Positions 23,942 through 33,461 are shown, numbered from the stretch's first letter. The stretch: DNA of 64,000 bases from Massilia violaceinigra (GCF_002752675.1 NZ_CP024608.1:806001-870000), one strand, 5' to 3'. The notes: generated from the sequence alone by a model not told the origin. Numbers and translations: made by a program.

Positions 23942-26900
23942 CCGATGGCGCCCGGCCCGCACCGGGTCATTGCGCATACGCTTCTTCTTACGGTCGAACC
24001 GGTCCAGCGCCAGATACATCACCGGCGTCACATACAGCGTAATGAGCTGCGAAAACACCAGCCCCCCGACCACCGCAAGCCCCAGCGGCTGGCGCAGCTC
24101 CGCCCCCGCACCCCATCCCAGCGCAATCGGCAGGGCACCCATCAGCGCCGCAATCGTCGTCATCATGATCGGCCGAAAGCGCAGCAGGCAGGCCTGCCGC
24201 ACCGCCAGTTCCGGCGCCATGCCTTCCTCGCGCTGCAGGTGAAGCGTAAAATCGATGATCATGATCGCGTTCTTCTTCACGATCCCGATCAGCAGCAAAA
24301 TGCCGACCACCGCGATCATGGTCAGCTCCATTCCGAACAGCCATAAGGTCAGCAGCGCGCCCACCGCCGCCGACGGCAGCCCGGCCAGAATGGTCAGCGG
24401 ATGAATATAGCTTTCGTACAGCACCCCGAGCAACATGTAGATCACCCCGAGCGCGGCCACGATCAGCCACACCTGGCTCGATTGCGCCTCCTGGAACACC
24501 GCCGCGTCGCCGCCATAACGCGCCACGATCGACGCTGGCAGCAACATGTCCCGCCCCATGGCATCGATGGCGCCGGTCGCCGCGCCCAGCGGCACGCCCG
24601 GCGCCAGGTTGAACGACAGCGTGATCGCCTGCAGCTGTCCCTGGTGATTGACCGACAATGGCCCGAGCGTGCGCTCCACCGTCGCAAAGCTCGATACGTT
24701 CACCAGCTCACCTGCCTTGCTGCGCACGGACACATGGCCCAGCGCATCCTCGAACTGGCGCTCGGCCTGCGCCGATTCCAGGATCACCGAATAGGTGGCT
24801 GCCGTGCCGTAAATGGTCGCCACCTGGCGCTCGCCGAAGGCCGAATACAGCGCGCTGCGCAGATCGGCGACCCGCACGCCCAGCACCGCCGCCTTGTCGC
24901 GATCAATCTTCAAGGTCGCCTGCAAGCCGCCGTTGCGCGCATCGCTGGTGACGTCGCTAAAGCGCGGGTCGGCCCGCATCCGCTCCAGGAACCGGGCTGC
25001 CCATTCGTCGGGACTACCGGCGCCCACGCTTTGCAAGGCGTACTGGTAGCGGCTCTTGCTTGGCCGTCCGCCGACCTGGAAATTCTGCACCGGCTTCAGA
25101 TACACGGCCACGCCGGCAATGCCGCTGGTGGCGCGTTTCAGGCTCTTGATTACATCGGCCATCGCCGCGCGCTGTTCGCGTGGTTTAAGCAGCAGGAACA
25201 TGCTGCCGCTGTTGTCGCCGCTGACCGACGATGTCACATCGCGCACATTCGGATCGGCCTTGATTGCCGCCGCCACTTTCACTTGCAGTGCCAGCATGGC
25301 GGAGGATGAAATATCTTCCGATGCTTCGGTCGATACGCGGATCTGGCCCAGGTCCTCTTCCGGCAGAAGCCCCTTGGGAATGGCCACATACAGCCCCACC
25401 GTCAGCAACAGGATGGCCAGCGCAGCCAGCAGCACCACTGTGCGGTGCGCGAGCGCGCGGTCCAGCGACCTGGCATACGCCCGTTCAAGGCGCCCGAAAG
25501 GGGTACCGGTGGCTGCGACGTGATGTTCATTTTCGCGCAGCAGGCGGCTCGACAGCATCGGCACCAGCGTCAGCGACACCAGCGCCGACACCAGCACCGC
25601 CAGCGACACCACCACCGCAAACTCGTGGAAGAGCAATCCCATCACGCCCGGCATGAAGAAAATCGGCATGAATACCGCCGCCAGCGAGATCGAGATCGAC
25701 ACGATGGTCAGGCTCACTTCGCGCGCGCCGACGATGGTCGCATCAACCGGCGTTTTGCCCGCCTCGATATGGCGCACGATATTTTCCAGCACGACGATCG
25801 CATCGTCCACCACCAGCCCCACGGCCAGGGTGATCCCCAGCAGAGAGACATTGTTCAGGCTGTAGCCGAGCCAGTGCATCAGCAGCAGCGCGCCAAGCAG
25901 GGAAATCGGAATCGTCAGCGCCGGAATCAGCGTGGCCGCGGCACGGCGCAGGAACAGGAAGATCACCAGGATCACCAGCACGACGGTCAGCCCGAGCGTG
26001 ATGTTCACGTCAATCATCGCCTCGCGCACCGATACCGAACGGTCGTTGACCATATTGATCGCCACCGACTGCGGCAGCTGCGCGCGCATGCGTTCAAGCG
26101 TTCGCTTGGCCGAGTCGACCACGGCCAGTGTATTCGCATCCGGCTGGCGGTACAGCAGCAGCACGATCGAACGCTCTCCGTTAAAGCTGCTGGCCGAACG
26201 CACCGACTGGTAGCTGTCCTCGACGTCGGCCACGTCCTCCAGCCGCACCGGCTGGCCTGCGCGCATGGCCACGATCAGCCCCGCGTAGTCGGCTGCCTTG
26301 AGCAGTTGCGCGTTGCCCTGGATGACCATCGTCTGCGCCGGCCCGTCCAGCACACCGAGCGGTGAATTGGCATTGGCCGCTTGCAGCGCGGCCGACAGTT
26401 CATCCATCGACAGGTCGCGCGCCTTCATGCGGCCCGGATGGGCGCGCACCCGCACGGCAAAGCGTTTCTGCCCGAGCACCGTCAACTGCGCCACGCCCGG
26501 AAGACCCGACAGGCCCGGCGCGATCAGGTTCTCCGCATAGTCGTTCAACTCCGACAAGTCCATCGACGGCGACGTCATCTCCATCGACAGCACCGGCGCT
26601 TCCGCCGGATTGACCTTGCGGTACGATGGCAGCTCGGTCATTTCGCGCGGCAGTGCGCGCTGCGCCCGCAGCAGCGCCGCCTGCACGTCCACCGCGGCGG
26701 CATTGATGTCGATGGCCGGGCCGAATTCCAGCGTCACCGACGTGGCGCCCAGGGTGCTGGTGGAGGTCAGCAGGGTGACGCCCGCAATCGCGGAGAACTC
26801 CTTCTCCAGCGGCAGCGCCACCGATGACGCCATCGTCTCGGGGCTGGCGCCCGGCAGATTGGCCTGCACGTTGATGACCGGCGTGTTGTAGCTCGGTAGC

Positions 26901-27007
26901 GCGGACACGGGAATGAAGCGGTACGCCAGCAGTCCGGCAATCACCAGGCTGACCGACAGCAGCACCACCATCACGGGGCGCTCGATGCAATATCCGGATA
27001 AGTTCAT
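23915..27007 (-). CDS. RND efflux transporter, HAE1/AcrB type
   Basis: 1030 residues, the usual length for AcrB/MdtB/MexB pumps. N-terminal helix GYCIERPVMVVLLSVSLVIA, porter subdomains (FPxx..., LPGASPETMASSVALPLEKE), TM4 motif GLVVDDAIVVLENIVRHIE with the paired Asp of the proton relay, a second porter domain, and C-terminal helices with GIVKKNAIMIIDF and RFRPIMMTTIAALMGALPIA. Inner-membrane proton-driven exporter forming a tripartite pump with the MFP encoded just upstream (ATGA overlap). No outer-membrane channel gene is nearby, so a TolC-like protein would be supplied from elsewhere. It is the last gene of the metallophore-like operon; a natural substrate could be the operon's product. 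Confidence 0.95.
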   Translation of the reverse strand: MNLSGYCIERPVMVVLLSVSLVIAGLLAYRFIPVSALPSYNTPVINVQANLPGASPETMASSVALPLEKEFSAIAGVTLLTSTSTLGATSVTLEFGPAIDINAAAVDVQAALLRAQRALPREMTELPSYRKVNPAEAPVLSMEMTSPSMDLSELNDYAENLIAPGLSGLPGVAQLTVLGQKRFAVRVRAHPGRMKARDLSMDELSAALQAANANSPLGVLDGPAQTMVIQGNAQLLKAADYAGLIVAMRAGQPVRLEDVADVEDSYQSVRSASSFNGERSIVLLLYRQPDANTLAVVDSAKRTLERMRAQLPQSVAINMVNDRSVSVREAMIDVNITLGLTVVLVILVIFLFLRRAAATLIPALTIPISLLGALLLMHWLGYSLNNVSLLGITLAVGLVVDDAIVVLENIVRHIEAGKTPVDATIVGAREVSLTIVSISISLAAVFMPIFFMPGVMGLLFHEFAVVVSLAVLVSALVSLTLVPMLSSRLLRENEHHVAATGTPFGRLERAYARSLDRALAHRTVVLLAALAILLLTVGLYVAIPKGLLPEEDLGQIRVSTEASEDISSSAMLALQVKVAAAIKADPNVRDVTSSVSGDNSGSMFLLLKPREQRAAMADVIKSLKRATSGIAGVAVYLKPVQNFQVGGRPSKSRYQYALQSVGAGSPDEWAARFLERMRADPRFSDVTSDARNGGLQATLKIDRDKAAVLGVRVADLRSALYSAFGERQVATIYGTAATYSVILESAQAERQFEDALGHVSVRSKAGELVNVSSFATVERTLGPLSVNHQGQLQAITLSFNLAPGVPLGAATGAIDAMGRDMLLPASIVARYGGDAAVFQEAQSSQVWLIVAALGVIYMLLGVLYESYIHPLTILAGLPSAAVGALLTLWLFGMELTMIAVVGILLLIGIVKKNAIMIIDFTLHLQREEGMAPELAVRQACLLRFRPIMMTTIAALMGALPIALGWGAGAELRQPLGLAVVGGLVFSQLITLYVTPVMYLALDRFDRKKKRMRNDPVRAGRHRSIADEALL

Positions 27008-28089
27008 CCCTGGCCCGCCTTGATGCGCGCGTCCGGCTTCAGATTCTGCTTGCCCTCCGTGACGATGGTTTCGCTGCCCGCCAGGCCCGTGACCGCCGCA
27101 CTCGATCCGAACGCATGCAGCCGCTTTACCGCCACCTGTTTCACCGTCTGGTCCGGCCCAACCACGTACACAAAGCTGCCGGTGGGGTTGGTGATCATCG
27201 CCGCCTGCGGAATCACGACCGCGCCGCGCAGGGTGCGCACGGTCACGCGCGCGTCCACGTACTGCCCCGGCCACATGCCGGCGTCGCCATTCTCGAAACT
27301 CGCCTTGACCCGGATCGCCCCGGCCGCCGGGTCGACGCTGTTGTCGATGAAGCTCAGCTTTCCTGTGCGCTTGTTGGCCTCCACCGCCACCGCGCCGCGC
27401 TGCTGCGCCGCCAGCAGTTCGCCCACATTCGATTCCGGCAGCGTGAACGCGACCGCAATCGGATCGAGCCGTGTGACGGTGGCAAGCAGGGTGCTGACCT
27501 GCACCAGGCTACCCGGATACACCGTGATCGCGCCAACCCGTCCCGCCATCGGTGCGCGGATCGTGTTGTAGCTGGCGCCCACCTGCACCGCACGTAGCGC
27601 TGCCTGGTCGGCCCGCAGCAGCGCACGCGCCGCATCGACTTCGCTGCGCAGCGTATCGACCGCGGTGATGGCGATGAACTGCTTGTCCAGAAGTTCCACG
27701 CTGCGCCGGTAGCGCTGCTCCAGGCCGGCCAGCGCCGCCTCGTCGCGCATCACTTGCGCCTGCGCGCGCTCCACGCCGGCGCGCTCTGCGCGATCATCCA
27801 GCGAAAACAGCAGCTGGCCTTCCTTGACGAACTGGCCTTCGCGAATGTGCACTTGCTTCACCGTGCTGGTGGTCTGCGCGTGTACGTCCACCACGCTGAT
27901 CGGGGTCACCGTGCCGTTCGCCCGCAGTACCACCGGTACGTCGCGCACCACCGCCACCACGGTGTTGACCACCATGGCGGGCGGGGAGGGCGGCGCCGCT
28001 TGGGCGCGCGCGGGTGTGCTCCAGTAGCGCGCCGCGCTGGCCACAACGATTGCGCCGCACAGCATCGCAATCGCATGCCGCTTGTTCAT
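27004..28089 (-). CDS. RND periplasmic adaptor (membrane-fusion protein)
   Basis: 361 residues: signal/anchor (AIAMLCGAIVVASAARYWS), lipoyl half (VVDVHAQTTSTVKQVHIREG QF), coiled-coil hairpin (about 105-165), second lipoyl half (TIRAPMAGRVGAITVYPGSL), beta-barrel and membrane-proximal domain ending in GSETIVTEGKQNLKPDARIK. Standard MdtA/AcrA architecture. It partners the RND pump, with which it overlaps by 4 nt, and its own ATG overlaps the stop of the MFS gene. ATG 28089 opens the signal segment; the longer frame is spurious. Confidence 0.94.
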   Translation of the reverse strand: MNKRHAIAMLCGAIVVASAARYWSTPARAQAAPPSPPAMVVNTVVAVVRDVPVVLRANGTVTPISVVDVHAQTTSTVKQVHIREGQFVKEGQLLFSLDDRAERAGVERAQAQVMRDEAALAGLEQRYRRSVELLDKQFIAITAVDTLRSEVDAARALLRADQAALRAVQVGASYNTIRAPMAGRVGAITVYPGSLVQVSTLLATVTRLDPIAVAFTLPESNVGELLAAQQRGAVAVEANKRTGKLSFIDNSVDPAAGAIRVKASFENGDAGMWPGQYVDARVTVRTLRGAVVIPQAAMITNPTGSFVYVVGPDQTVKQVAVKRLHAFGSSAAVTGLAGSETIVTEGKQNLKPDARIKAGQG

Positions 28090-29276
28090 GTGGCCTCCCG
28101 CGCGCGTGGCGCCAAACGAAACAGGCCGAACGCGCTCAGGAGCCCGACGGCGCAGAAAATCATCCACGGCAGTTGCGGCCATTGCCGCGCGCTTGATAAC
28201 TCGACCAGCCAGCCTCCGGCCACATTCCCGATCGCGCCGCCGAGCGCCAGGCTGAGCGAACTGAAACCGAGAAAGGTCCCCATCGCCTGCGGATTGGCCA
28301 TGCTGGCGATCAGGTTCTGCATCGTCGGCCGCACCAGGATGGCGCCGACCGAAAACGCCGCCACGCACACCAGAAAGGCCGCAAAAGTATGCGCCAGCGC
28401 GATGGCGCCGGCGCCGAGCGCGATGATCGTCACGCCCAGCACGAGAATCTGCTGCGTCGACAGCCAGCGCTCCGCCACCCGCAGCAGGTGGTATTGCAAC
28501 AGCACCGTCAGGCCGGCGCTGAGCGCGAACATGATGCCCACGCTATCCTGATTGCCGCTCAGGCGTTCGGCCAGCAGCGGGAAGCTGATATTGATCTGCA
28601 CCGCCACGAACCAGTACCCCATCATCAGGCCGGTGAACAGCAAAAAGGGCCGGTCGCGCGTGACCAGGCCGAGGCGGTGCGTCATGGCCTGCGGCGCCTC
28701 CTGGATTTCCAGCGGCGGCAGCATCCACAGGGCGATGCCGCAGTTGAGCGCAAAGCAGGCCGCAGCCGCCAGGCACACCATCTGGAAGTCCACATGCAGC
28801 AGCGCCACGCCGACCAGCGGGCCGATGGTGCTGGCAATGCCGCTGACCCAGTTACTGAGTGCGTAGTAGCGCGGCCGCGTCTCTTCCGTGGTCAGTGCCG
28901 CAATCGCCGCCTGGTAGGGCGCCTCGAACAGCGCACCGCCCAGCGCCGACACCACCATTGCCACGCACAGCATGAGGGCGTCATCGGCGAACGCCAGGCT
29001 GGCAAAGCCGGCGGCGCGCAACAGGACGCCGAGGCAGATCATCGGCCGCACGCCGAAGCGGTCGGCCAGCATGCCGCCCACCAGCGCGAGCCCCTGCTGC
29101 GTCATCTGGCGCAGCGCCAGCGCGCCTCCGACCACGGCCGCGGCCATGCCAGCATTGCTCACAAAGTGCACGCTCACCAGCGGCATCAGCATCGCAAAGC
29201 CGACCACCATCAGGAAGGTGTACGCCAGCAGCGCATTGAGCCCGCGCTTGCGAACCTGGTCGGAGAGAACGGTCAT
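28086..29276 (-). CDS. MFS exporter
   Basis: 396 residues with 12 predicted transmembrane helices and the MFS loop-2/3 motif GGMLADRFGVRPMI. LVRPTMQNLIASMANPQAMG in the second half resembles MdtH/YceL-type drug exporters. Its ATG overlaps the stop of the ATP-grasp gene and its stop overlaps the MFP start, so it is embedded in the biosynthetic operon. Likely role: moving the operon's product from cytoplasm to periplasm, where the MFP-RND pair could take over. An importer role is less likely. Confidence 0.92.
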   Translation of the reverse strand: MTVLSDQVRKRGLNALLAYTFLMVVGFAMLMPLVSVHFVSNAGMAAAVVGGALALRQMTQQGLALVGGMLADRFGVRPMICLGVLLRAAGFASLAFADDALMLCVAMVVSALGGALFEAPYQAAIAALTTEETRPRYYALSNWVSGIASTIGPLVGVALLHVDFQMVCLAAAACFALNCGIALWMLPPLEIQEAPQAMTHRLGLVTRDRPFLLFTGLMMGYWFVAVQINISFPLLAERLSGNQDSVGIMFALSAGLTVLLQYHLLRVAERWLSTQQILVLGVTIIALGAGAIALAHTFAAFLVCVAAFSVGAILVRPTMQNLIASMANPQAMGTFLGFSSLSLALGGAIGNVAGGWLVELSSARQWPQLPWMIFCAVGLLSAFGLFRLAPRAREAT

Positions 29277-31348
29277 GGCGCGCGGTACAGGTAGACGGAA
29301 GTCGGATCGGCGCTGAACTGCGAGAACGGGAACGGTTCGGCGCATACCGCGGCCACGCCGTCGCCCAGGAAGCGTGGGATGATGCCGCTGCCGGTCTGCG
29401 CGTACACGATCAGCGGAATGCCGCGCCGCCGCGCCGCCATCAGGATCTCGTCGAACGACCCGTTCGACAAGGTCATGCCGGTGGCGATGATCATGTCGGC
29501 CTGCTCCAGGATCGGCAGCATGTCGCGCGCCACTTCCAGCCCGTTCTGAGTGCGCTCCATGTTGAAGTCGCACGGCAGGCAAATGCCGCCATGCTGCACG
29601 ATCGCGTCGACCAGCGGATTGACCACACCGATCAGGCCCACGCGCTGGCCCGACTTGATCGACACCAGCGCGGCAATCGCATTGTCGCGCGCCACCGCAC
29701 GCACCGGCGGCGCGCCGGCCGGCAGCAGCATCGCTTGCGCCAGCGCCGACTCGCGCGGCGGGCGCACCGCATTCAGGTACGCGTCGAGCGCGGCGATGCG
29801 CACCGGCAGGCGCGGATCGACCAGCAGGTCGGCCACGCTGCTGCCTGCCAGCGCCGGCGCAATTGTCGGATCGAGCGCATCGCGTTCGATGCAGCAGGCG
29901 CCAAAGGCCGCGCCCACGCGCAGCACCAGATAATAGTTGCGATAGGTTTGCTGCGTGCCCGGAAAGCGCGTGCTCTGCGAAATCCACGATGCGCCGACCA
30001 CGTGCATCGTCGCCGGCGCCGGTCCGTACAGGCCGCACTGCACGTCTTCGATCAGGCCCGCCACGTTCCATGGCGCGGCCGGCTCTTTCACATCGCCGGC
30101 AAAACGCATCTCAACCCGGGAGAGTGCCTTCTCGGCATATTTGCGCGCATCCAGGCCGTCCGGATCGACGGCGACGACGTGGCCGAGGTAGCAGGCGTTG
30201 TCGATGGGCGCGGCCAATTCCTTGCCGGCCGCATTGGCGATCAGCGCACGCACGACGTGTGGCGCGTTGGCCACGCTGTCGATGCCGGTCATGGCGCTGA
30301 CCCGGCCCACGCCTGCAGGGACCAGGAACTTGATGGCGGCGCTCTGCACGCCGGTCTCCTTGCGCGTGAGGTCCGGCTGCCGGCCGAGCGCAAGGTCGAT
30401 CTGGGCGGACAGGAATTCAATGCCCGTAACCCGCTCGATCAGCTCCGCAATGTAGTTCCCGCCCGGGCGCGGATTGATTTCGACGATGCGCGGTCCCTTG
30501 CGCGTGATCTTCACTTCGGTGTGGCTGATGCCGTGGTCGAAGCCGACCGCCTGCAGTGCCGCCGCCACCAGCTCGCATACCGCTTCGCTCACGTCGCCGT
30601 CCAGCCGCGCCGGGAACATATGTCCGTCCTCGATAAAGTAGGGGAAGCCTGTCAGGCTCTTGTCGGTGATGCCGATGATGGTTGTCTGTCCGCCGAAGGT
30701 GCACGCTTCCACGCTCACTTCCTCGCCCTTCATGTACTCTTCCAGCAGCCAGAGCGGCTCGCGCGCCTGCTCGCGGAAGTTGGTCGGAAATGCTTCCAGC
30801 GCCGTGAAGGCGGCCTGCAGCTCCGCTTCATCCTTGACCAGCTTGACGAACGCGCTCGATGCCAGGTCCGACGGCTTGAGGATCAGCGGATAGCCGATCT
30901 CGCTGGCTGCCTCGCGCGCAGCGTCCCACGACGTCACCGCACTGAAAGCCGGATTGGGCAGCCCGGCTTTTTCCAGCGCTTCGCGCACCAGGTGCTTGCG
31001 GCGCACCATGGCCACGTTGCTGCAGAACGCCTGCGGCAGTTCCAGCGCTTGCGCCACCTGGGCCACGGTGTCGATGTAGTAGTCGCAGATGGTCACCACG
31101 CCGTCGAACTTGAGTACGCGGTGCTGTGCGCGCAGGAAGGCGATCAGCGCCGGCACGTCGTTCGTCTCGGTTGTGAGCACATTGGCGGCGTGCGCCAGCA
31201 CCGGGTGGATCGGAGCATCCTGCCCGTCAAGGTAGTGGCCGCGGTTGCGCGTCACGAAGGTGTAGGTGTGGCCGGCGCCGGTGATGGTGGAGGGGAAGAT
31301 GCGGCCGGTGCCGCCGACCCAGCTTTCGATCATTAACAGGTGTGCCAT
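29273..31348 (-). CDS. ATP-grasp ligase fused to a DUF364 putative metal-chelation domain
   Basis: 691 residues, clearly two modules. Residues 1 to about 410 are an ATP-grasp carboxylate-amine ligase: PLILKPSDLASSAFVKLVKD (ATP lysine), EEYMKGEEVSVEACTF, HTEVKITRKGPRIVEINPRP (Mg-binding E and N) and GGNYIAEL. Residues about 430-691 match the DUF364/DUF4213 family labelled putative heavy-metal chelation: RNYYLVLRVGAAFGACCIER, VGLIGVVNPLVDAIVQHGGI, MLPILEQADMIIATGMTLSN, then GS-FDEIL and DGVAAVCAEPF. Likely the ligase forms an amide or peptide bond in a small product. The fused domain may bind a metal or the metal-product complex. AAGGGAG precedes ATG 31348; the stop overlaps the MFS start. Confidence 0.82.
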   Translation of the reverse strand: MAHLLMIESWVGGTGRIFPSTITGAGHTYTFVTRNRGHYLDGQDAPIHPVLAHAANVLTTETNDVPALIAFLRAQHRVLKFDGVVTICDYYIDTVAQVAQALELPQAFCSNVAMVRRKHLVREALEKAGLPNPAFSAVTSWDAAREAASEIGYPLILKPSDLASSAFVKLVKDEAELQAAFTALEAFPTNFREQAREPLWLLEEYMKGEEVSVEACTFGGQTTIIGITDKSLTGFPYFIEDGHMFPARLDGDVSEAVCELVAAALQAVGFDHGISHTEVKITRKGPRIVEINPRPGGNYIAELIERVTGIEFLSAQIDLALGRQPDLTRKETGVQSAAIKFLVPAGVGRVSAMTGIDSVANAPHVVRALIANAAGKELAAPIDNACYLGHVVAVDPDGLDARKYAEKALSRVEMRFAGDVKEPAAPWNVAGLIEDVQCGLYGPAPATMHVVGASWISQSTRFPGTQQTYRNYYLVLRVGAAFGACCIERDALDPTIAPALAGSSVADLLVDPRLPVRIAALDAYLNAVRPPRESALAQAMLLPAGAPPVRAVARDNAIAALVSIKSGQRVGLIGVVNPLVDAIVQHGGICLPCDFNMERTQNGLEVARDMLPILEQADMIIATGMTLSNGSFDEILMAARRRGIPLIVYAQTGSGIIPRFLGDGVAAVCAEPFPFSQFSADPTSVYLYRAP

Positions 31349-31366
31349 GGTGTGATTACTCCCTTT

Positions 31367-32374
31367 TCAGTTGAATGTTTCGGTGGCGGTGCGGCGGTTC
31401 CAGGCCATCACGGACCAGGGCAGCACAAGCTGCTCGTGCGAGTCGACGTGGACGGGCGCCAGCGTATGCAGTTCCAGCGCGTCGGCGTGCTGCGCGAAGA
31501 CCGCGTCCACGTAGCGGTGGCCGGTATCGGGCGCGATGAACAGCACGTTGCGCTCGGGCCGCAGTTGCGCTTCACGCGCGGCGGCAAGGTAGCAGCAGCC
31601 GCTCGACAGGCCGGCGAAGATCGCGTGCCGGCGCAGCAGGGCCACCGCGCCCGCCAGACCGTAATCGAAGCCGACCCAGTGGATCTGGTCGTACAGCGCG
31701 TGCTGCACATTGCGAAAGGGGATGCCGGTGCCGATGCCGGCGATGATGATGCCCGGGTCTTCGATGTGGGCGCAGCCGAAGGTGACGCTGCCGAACGGCT
31801 GCACGCCGACCAGTTCCACCGCATTGTCGGTACAGCGCAGCGCGCGCGCCAGGCCGCCGGTGGAACAGCCCGAGCCCACGCCGCCGACAATGGTCAGGCC
31901 ATCGGTGCCGAGCAGGCGTTCGATGTCGCTGGCGATCGGCTCGTAGCCGGCGTAGTGAATATCGTCGTGGTATTGCTGCATCCAGTGCACATGCGGATTG
32001 GCGGCGCGGATTTCCTGGATGCGCGCCACGCGCAGGCTCTGGTCCATCTTCAGGGTGGCCGACGGCGGCACCTGCTCCACGTTCGCCCCGAGCAGCTGCA
32101 ACTGCACCATCAGCGTCTTGTCCACCGTTTTCGAGGCGATGATGTGGCACTGCATATCGAACTTGTGGCACGCCAGCGCGAGCGCGTAGGCGTAAATGCC
32201 GCTGGAGCTGTCGAGCAGCGTGTCGCCGCGCCTGACCACGCCGGCGGCCAGCAAGCGCTCGACCGCAACCAGCGTCGAATACACTTTCATCGTCTCGAAA
32301 CGGGCGACGTACAGGTTGGGGCCGAGGCGTACGAAATCCGGCACCTTGATGGCGTCTGCAATGTGATCGAACAT
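31367..32374 (-). CDS. PLP-dependent cysteine-synthase-family enzyme (SbnA-like)
   Basis: 335 residues of fold-type II PLP enzyme: Schiff-base Lys30 in FETMKVYSTL, substrate loop LLDSSSGIYA (SSSG at 56-59), phosphate-binding glycine loop GGVGSGCSTGG (164-174) and SSGCC (257-260) near the PLP nitrogen. These family marks are diverged (canonical SGNTGI, GTGGT, SSGAA), so the enzyme is probably not a housekeeping CysK/CysM. In metallophore and antibiotic pathways (SbnA, DcsD, DdaA types) relatives do beta-replacement on O-phosphoserine or O-acetylserine. A kinase gene directly upstream (2-nt gap) could supply the phosphorylated amino acid. Confidence 0.85.
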   Translation of the reverse strand: MFDHIADAIKVPDFVRLGPNLYVARFETMKVYSTLVAVERLLAAGVVRRGDTLLDSSSGIYAYALALACHKFDMQCHIIASKTVDKTLMVQLQLLGANVEQVPPSATLKMDQSLRVARIQEIRAANPHVHWMQQYHDDIHYAGYEPIASDIERLLGTDGLTIVGGVGSGCSTGGLARALRCTDNAVELVGVQPFGSVTFGCAHIEDPGIIIAGIGTGIPFRNVQHALYDQIHWVGFDYGLAGAVALLRRHAIFAGLSSGCCYLAAAREAQLRPERNVLFIAPDTGHRYVDAVFAQHADALELHTLAPVHVDSHEQLVLPWSVMAWNRRTATETFN

Positions 32375-32376
32375 GG

Positions 32377-33324
32377 TCAGAATCCTGTCTGGACGAAGCG
32401 GCTTTGATAGCCAAGGCCGCGAAAAAATGACGAGAGCGCCCCCATTTGCGTGGGGCCCGGTTTGTGGATATACAGATAGCCCGCCAGGCTGCCCGTGTGT
32501 GCGACGAAGATGCCGTCGGCCCCGTAGCGCGCCTGGTTCTTGAGCAGCACGCCCAGGTTGCGCTTGGGGATGGCGTCCTGCCCCAGCACCGCGCTGACCG
32601 TGGCGCAGGCGGCGATGGCGGCCAGGTCGCCGCGCAGAAAGGCGTCGACGGCATTATCGAGATTGGCCGTGTATGGCGTGAGCCGCTCCTGGTACAGCGC
32701 GAGCAGCCGCGCGCCGGTTTTTTCGGTATCGATGCGGTTACCCTCATCGATATAGCAGGCATGGAAGGTCGGTGCGCTGCCGAAGCACTGCACCACCTGC
32801 TGGCGCCCGCTCAGGTACAGCGCGTAGGTATCCAAAAACACGCTGTCGGAACGTTCGATGGCGCGCAGGGTGGCCGATATCGATTCGCCGGGCGACTCGA
32901 TGCCGAAGATCGCATCGAGGCAGCGGATGGTGGCCACGATGTCGGCCGTCGAACTGGCCATGCCTTTCCCTTCCAGCAGTTCGGAATCGTGATTCCAGGT
33001 CCCGGGCGGGAGCTGCTTGCGGTGCAGCGCCAGGTAGTGGCCGATCGCCTGTTGGCATTTGGTTTTGGTGGCGAGTGCGTTATCCGCTCCGGCGCGCTCG
33101 CCGTGGGTGAAGTGCATGCAGCTGTATTTTTTGACCGGCAGCGAGATCAGGCTGATATGCGCCGCCCCATCGGATATATACGGGCCTTGAATCAGCTCGC
33201 CCAGGGTACCGCGGCAGATCCCGCTGCTGATCGTTCCCGGCGCGCTGGCCGGGTCGGTAGGCCAGGCGAAGTCGCGCCGCGCCGCTGGTGTGGATCTGCT
33301 GTCTGCGAAGTCGATGGAAGGCAC
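32377..33324 (-). CDS. GHMP-family kinase, PduX (L-threonine kinase)-like
   Basis: 315 residues. The N-terminal CRGTLGELIQGPYISDGAAH then LISLPVKKYS matches the GTCGELIQG...SCPVxxYS opening of PduX-type L-threonine kinases. The ATP-binding GHMP motif GKGMASSTAD is at residues 119-128, and the late GSLAGYLYIHKPGP is the third motif. PduX makes O-phospho-L-threonine for cobalamin; here no cobalamin genes are nearby, and the next gene is a PLP enzyme that would use an O-phospho-amino acid, so a serine or threonine kinase feeding it is likely. GTG start at 33324 is the first in-frame start; no strong ribosome site. First gene of the six-gene operon, 57 bp from a Fur-box-like site. Confidence 0.8.
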   Translation of the reverse strand: MPSIDFADSRSTPAARRDFAWPTDPASAPGTISSGICRGTLGELIQGPYISDGAAHISLISLPVKKYSCMHFTHGERAGADNALATKTKCQQAIGHYLALHRKQLPPGTWNHDSELLEGKGMASSTADIVATIRCLDAIFGIESPGESISATLRAIERSDSVFLDTYALYLSGRQQVVQCFGSAPTFHACYIDEGNRIDTEKTGARLLALYQERLTPYTANLDNAVDAFLRGDLAAIAACATVSAVLGQDAIPKRNLGVLLKNQARYGADGIFVAHTGSLAGYLYIHKPGPTQMGALSSFFRGLGYQSRFVQTGF

Positions 33325-33380
33325 GGGATGATGGCTTTCGTTGTGGAGGTCGGGAGAGCATTACCTGACTGCTTGGCGTT

Positions 33381-33400
33381 AACGATAATGTATTATCATT
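33381..33400. promoter_or_regulatory. Fur-box-like palindrome between the kinase operon and the Fur-family gene
   Basis: AACGATAATGTATTATCATT: arms AACGATAAT and ATTATCATT are inverted repeats (one mismatch) around GT, close to the GATAAT/ATTATC hexamers of Fur/Zur operators. It lies in the divergent interval and could control both the operon to the left and the regulator to the right. Confidence 0.72.
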
Positions 33401-33461
33401 AGCGGGGCAAGTGTTTGTTCAGCTTTATGGGATAATGGGTTTTTGCTTCAACAGCCTTGCC

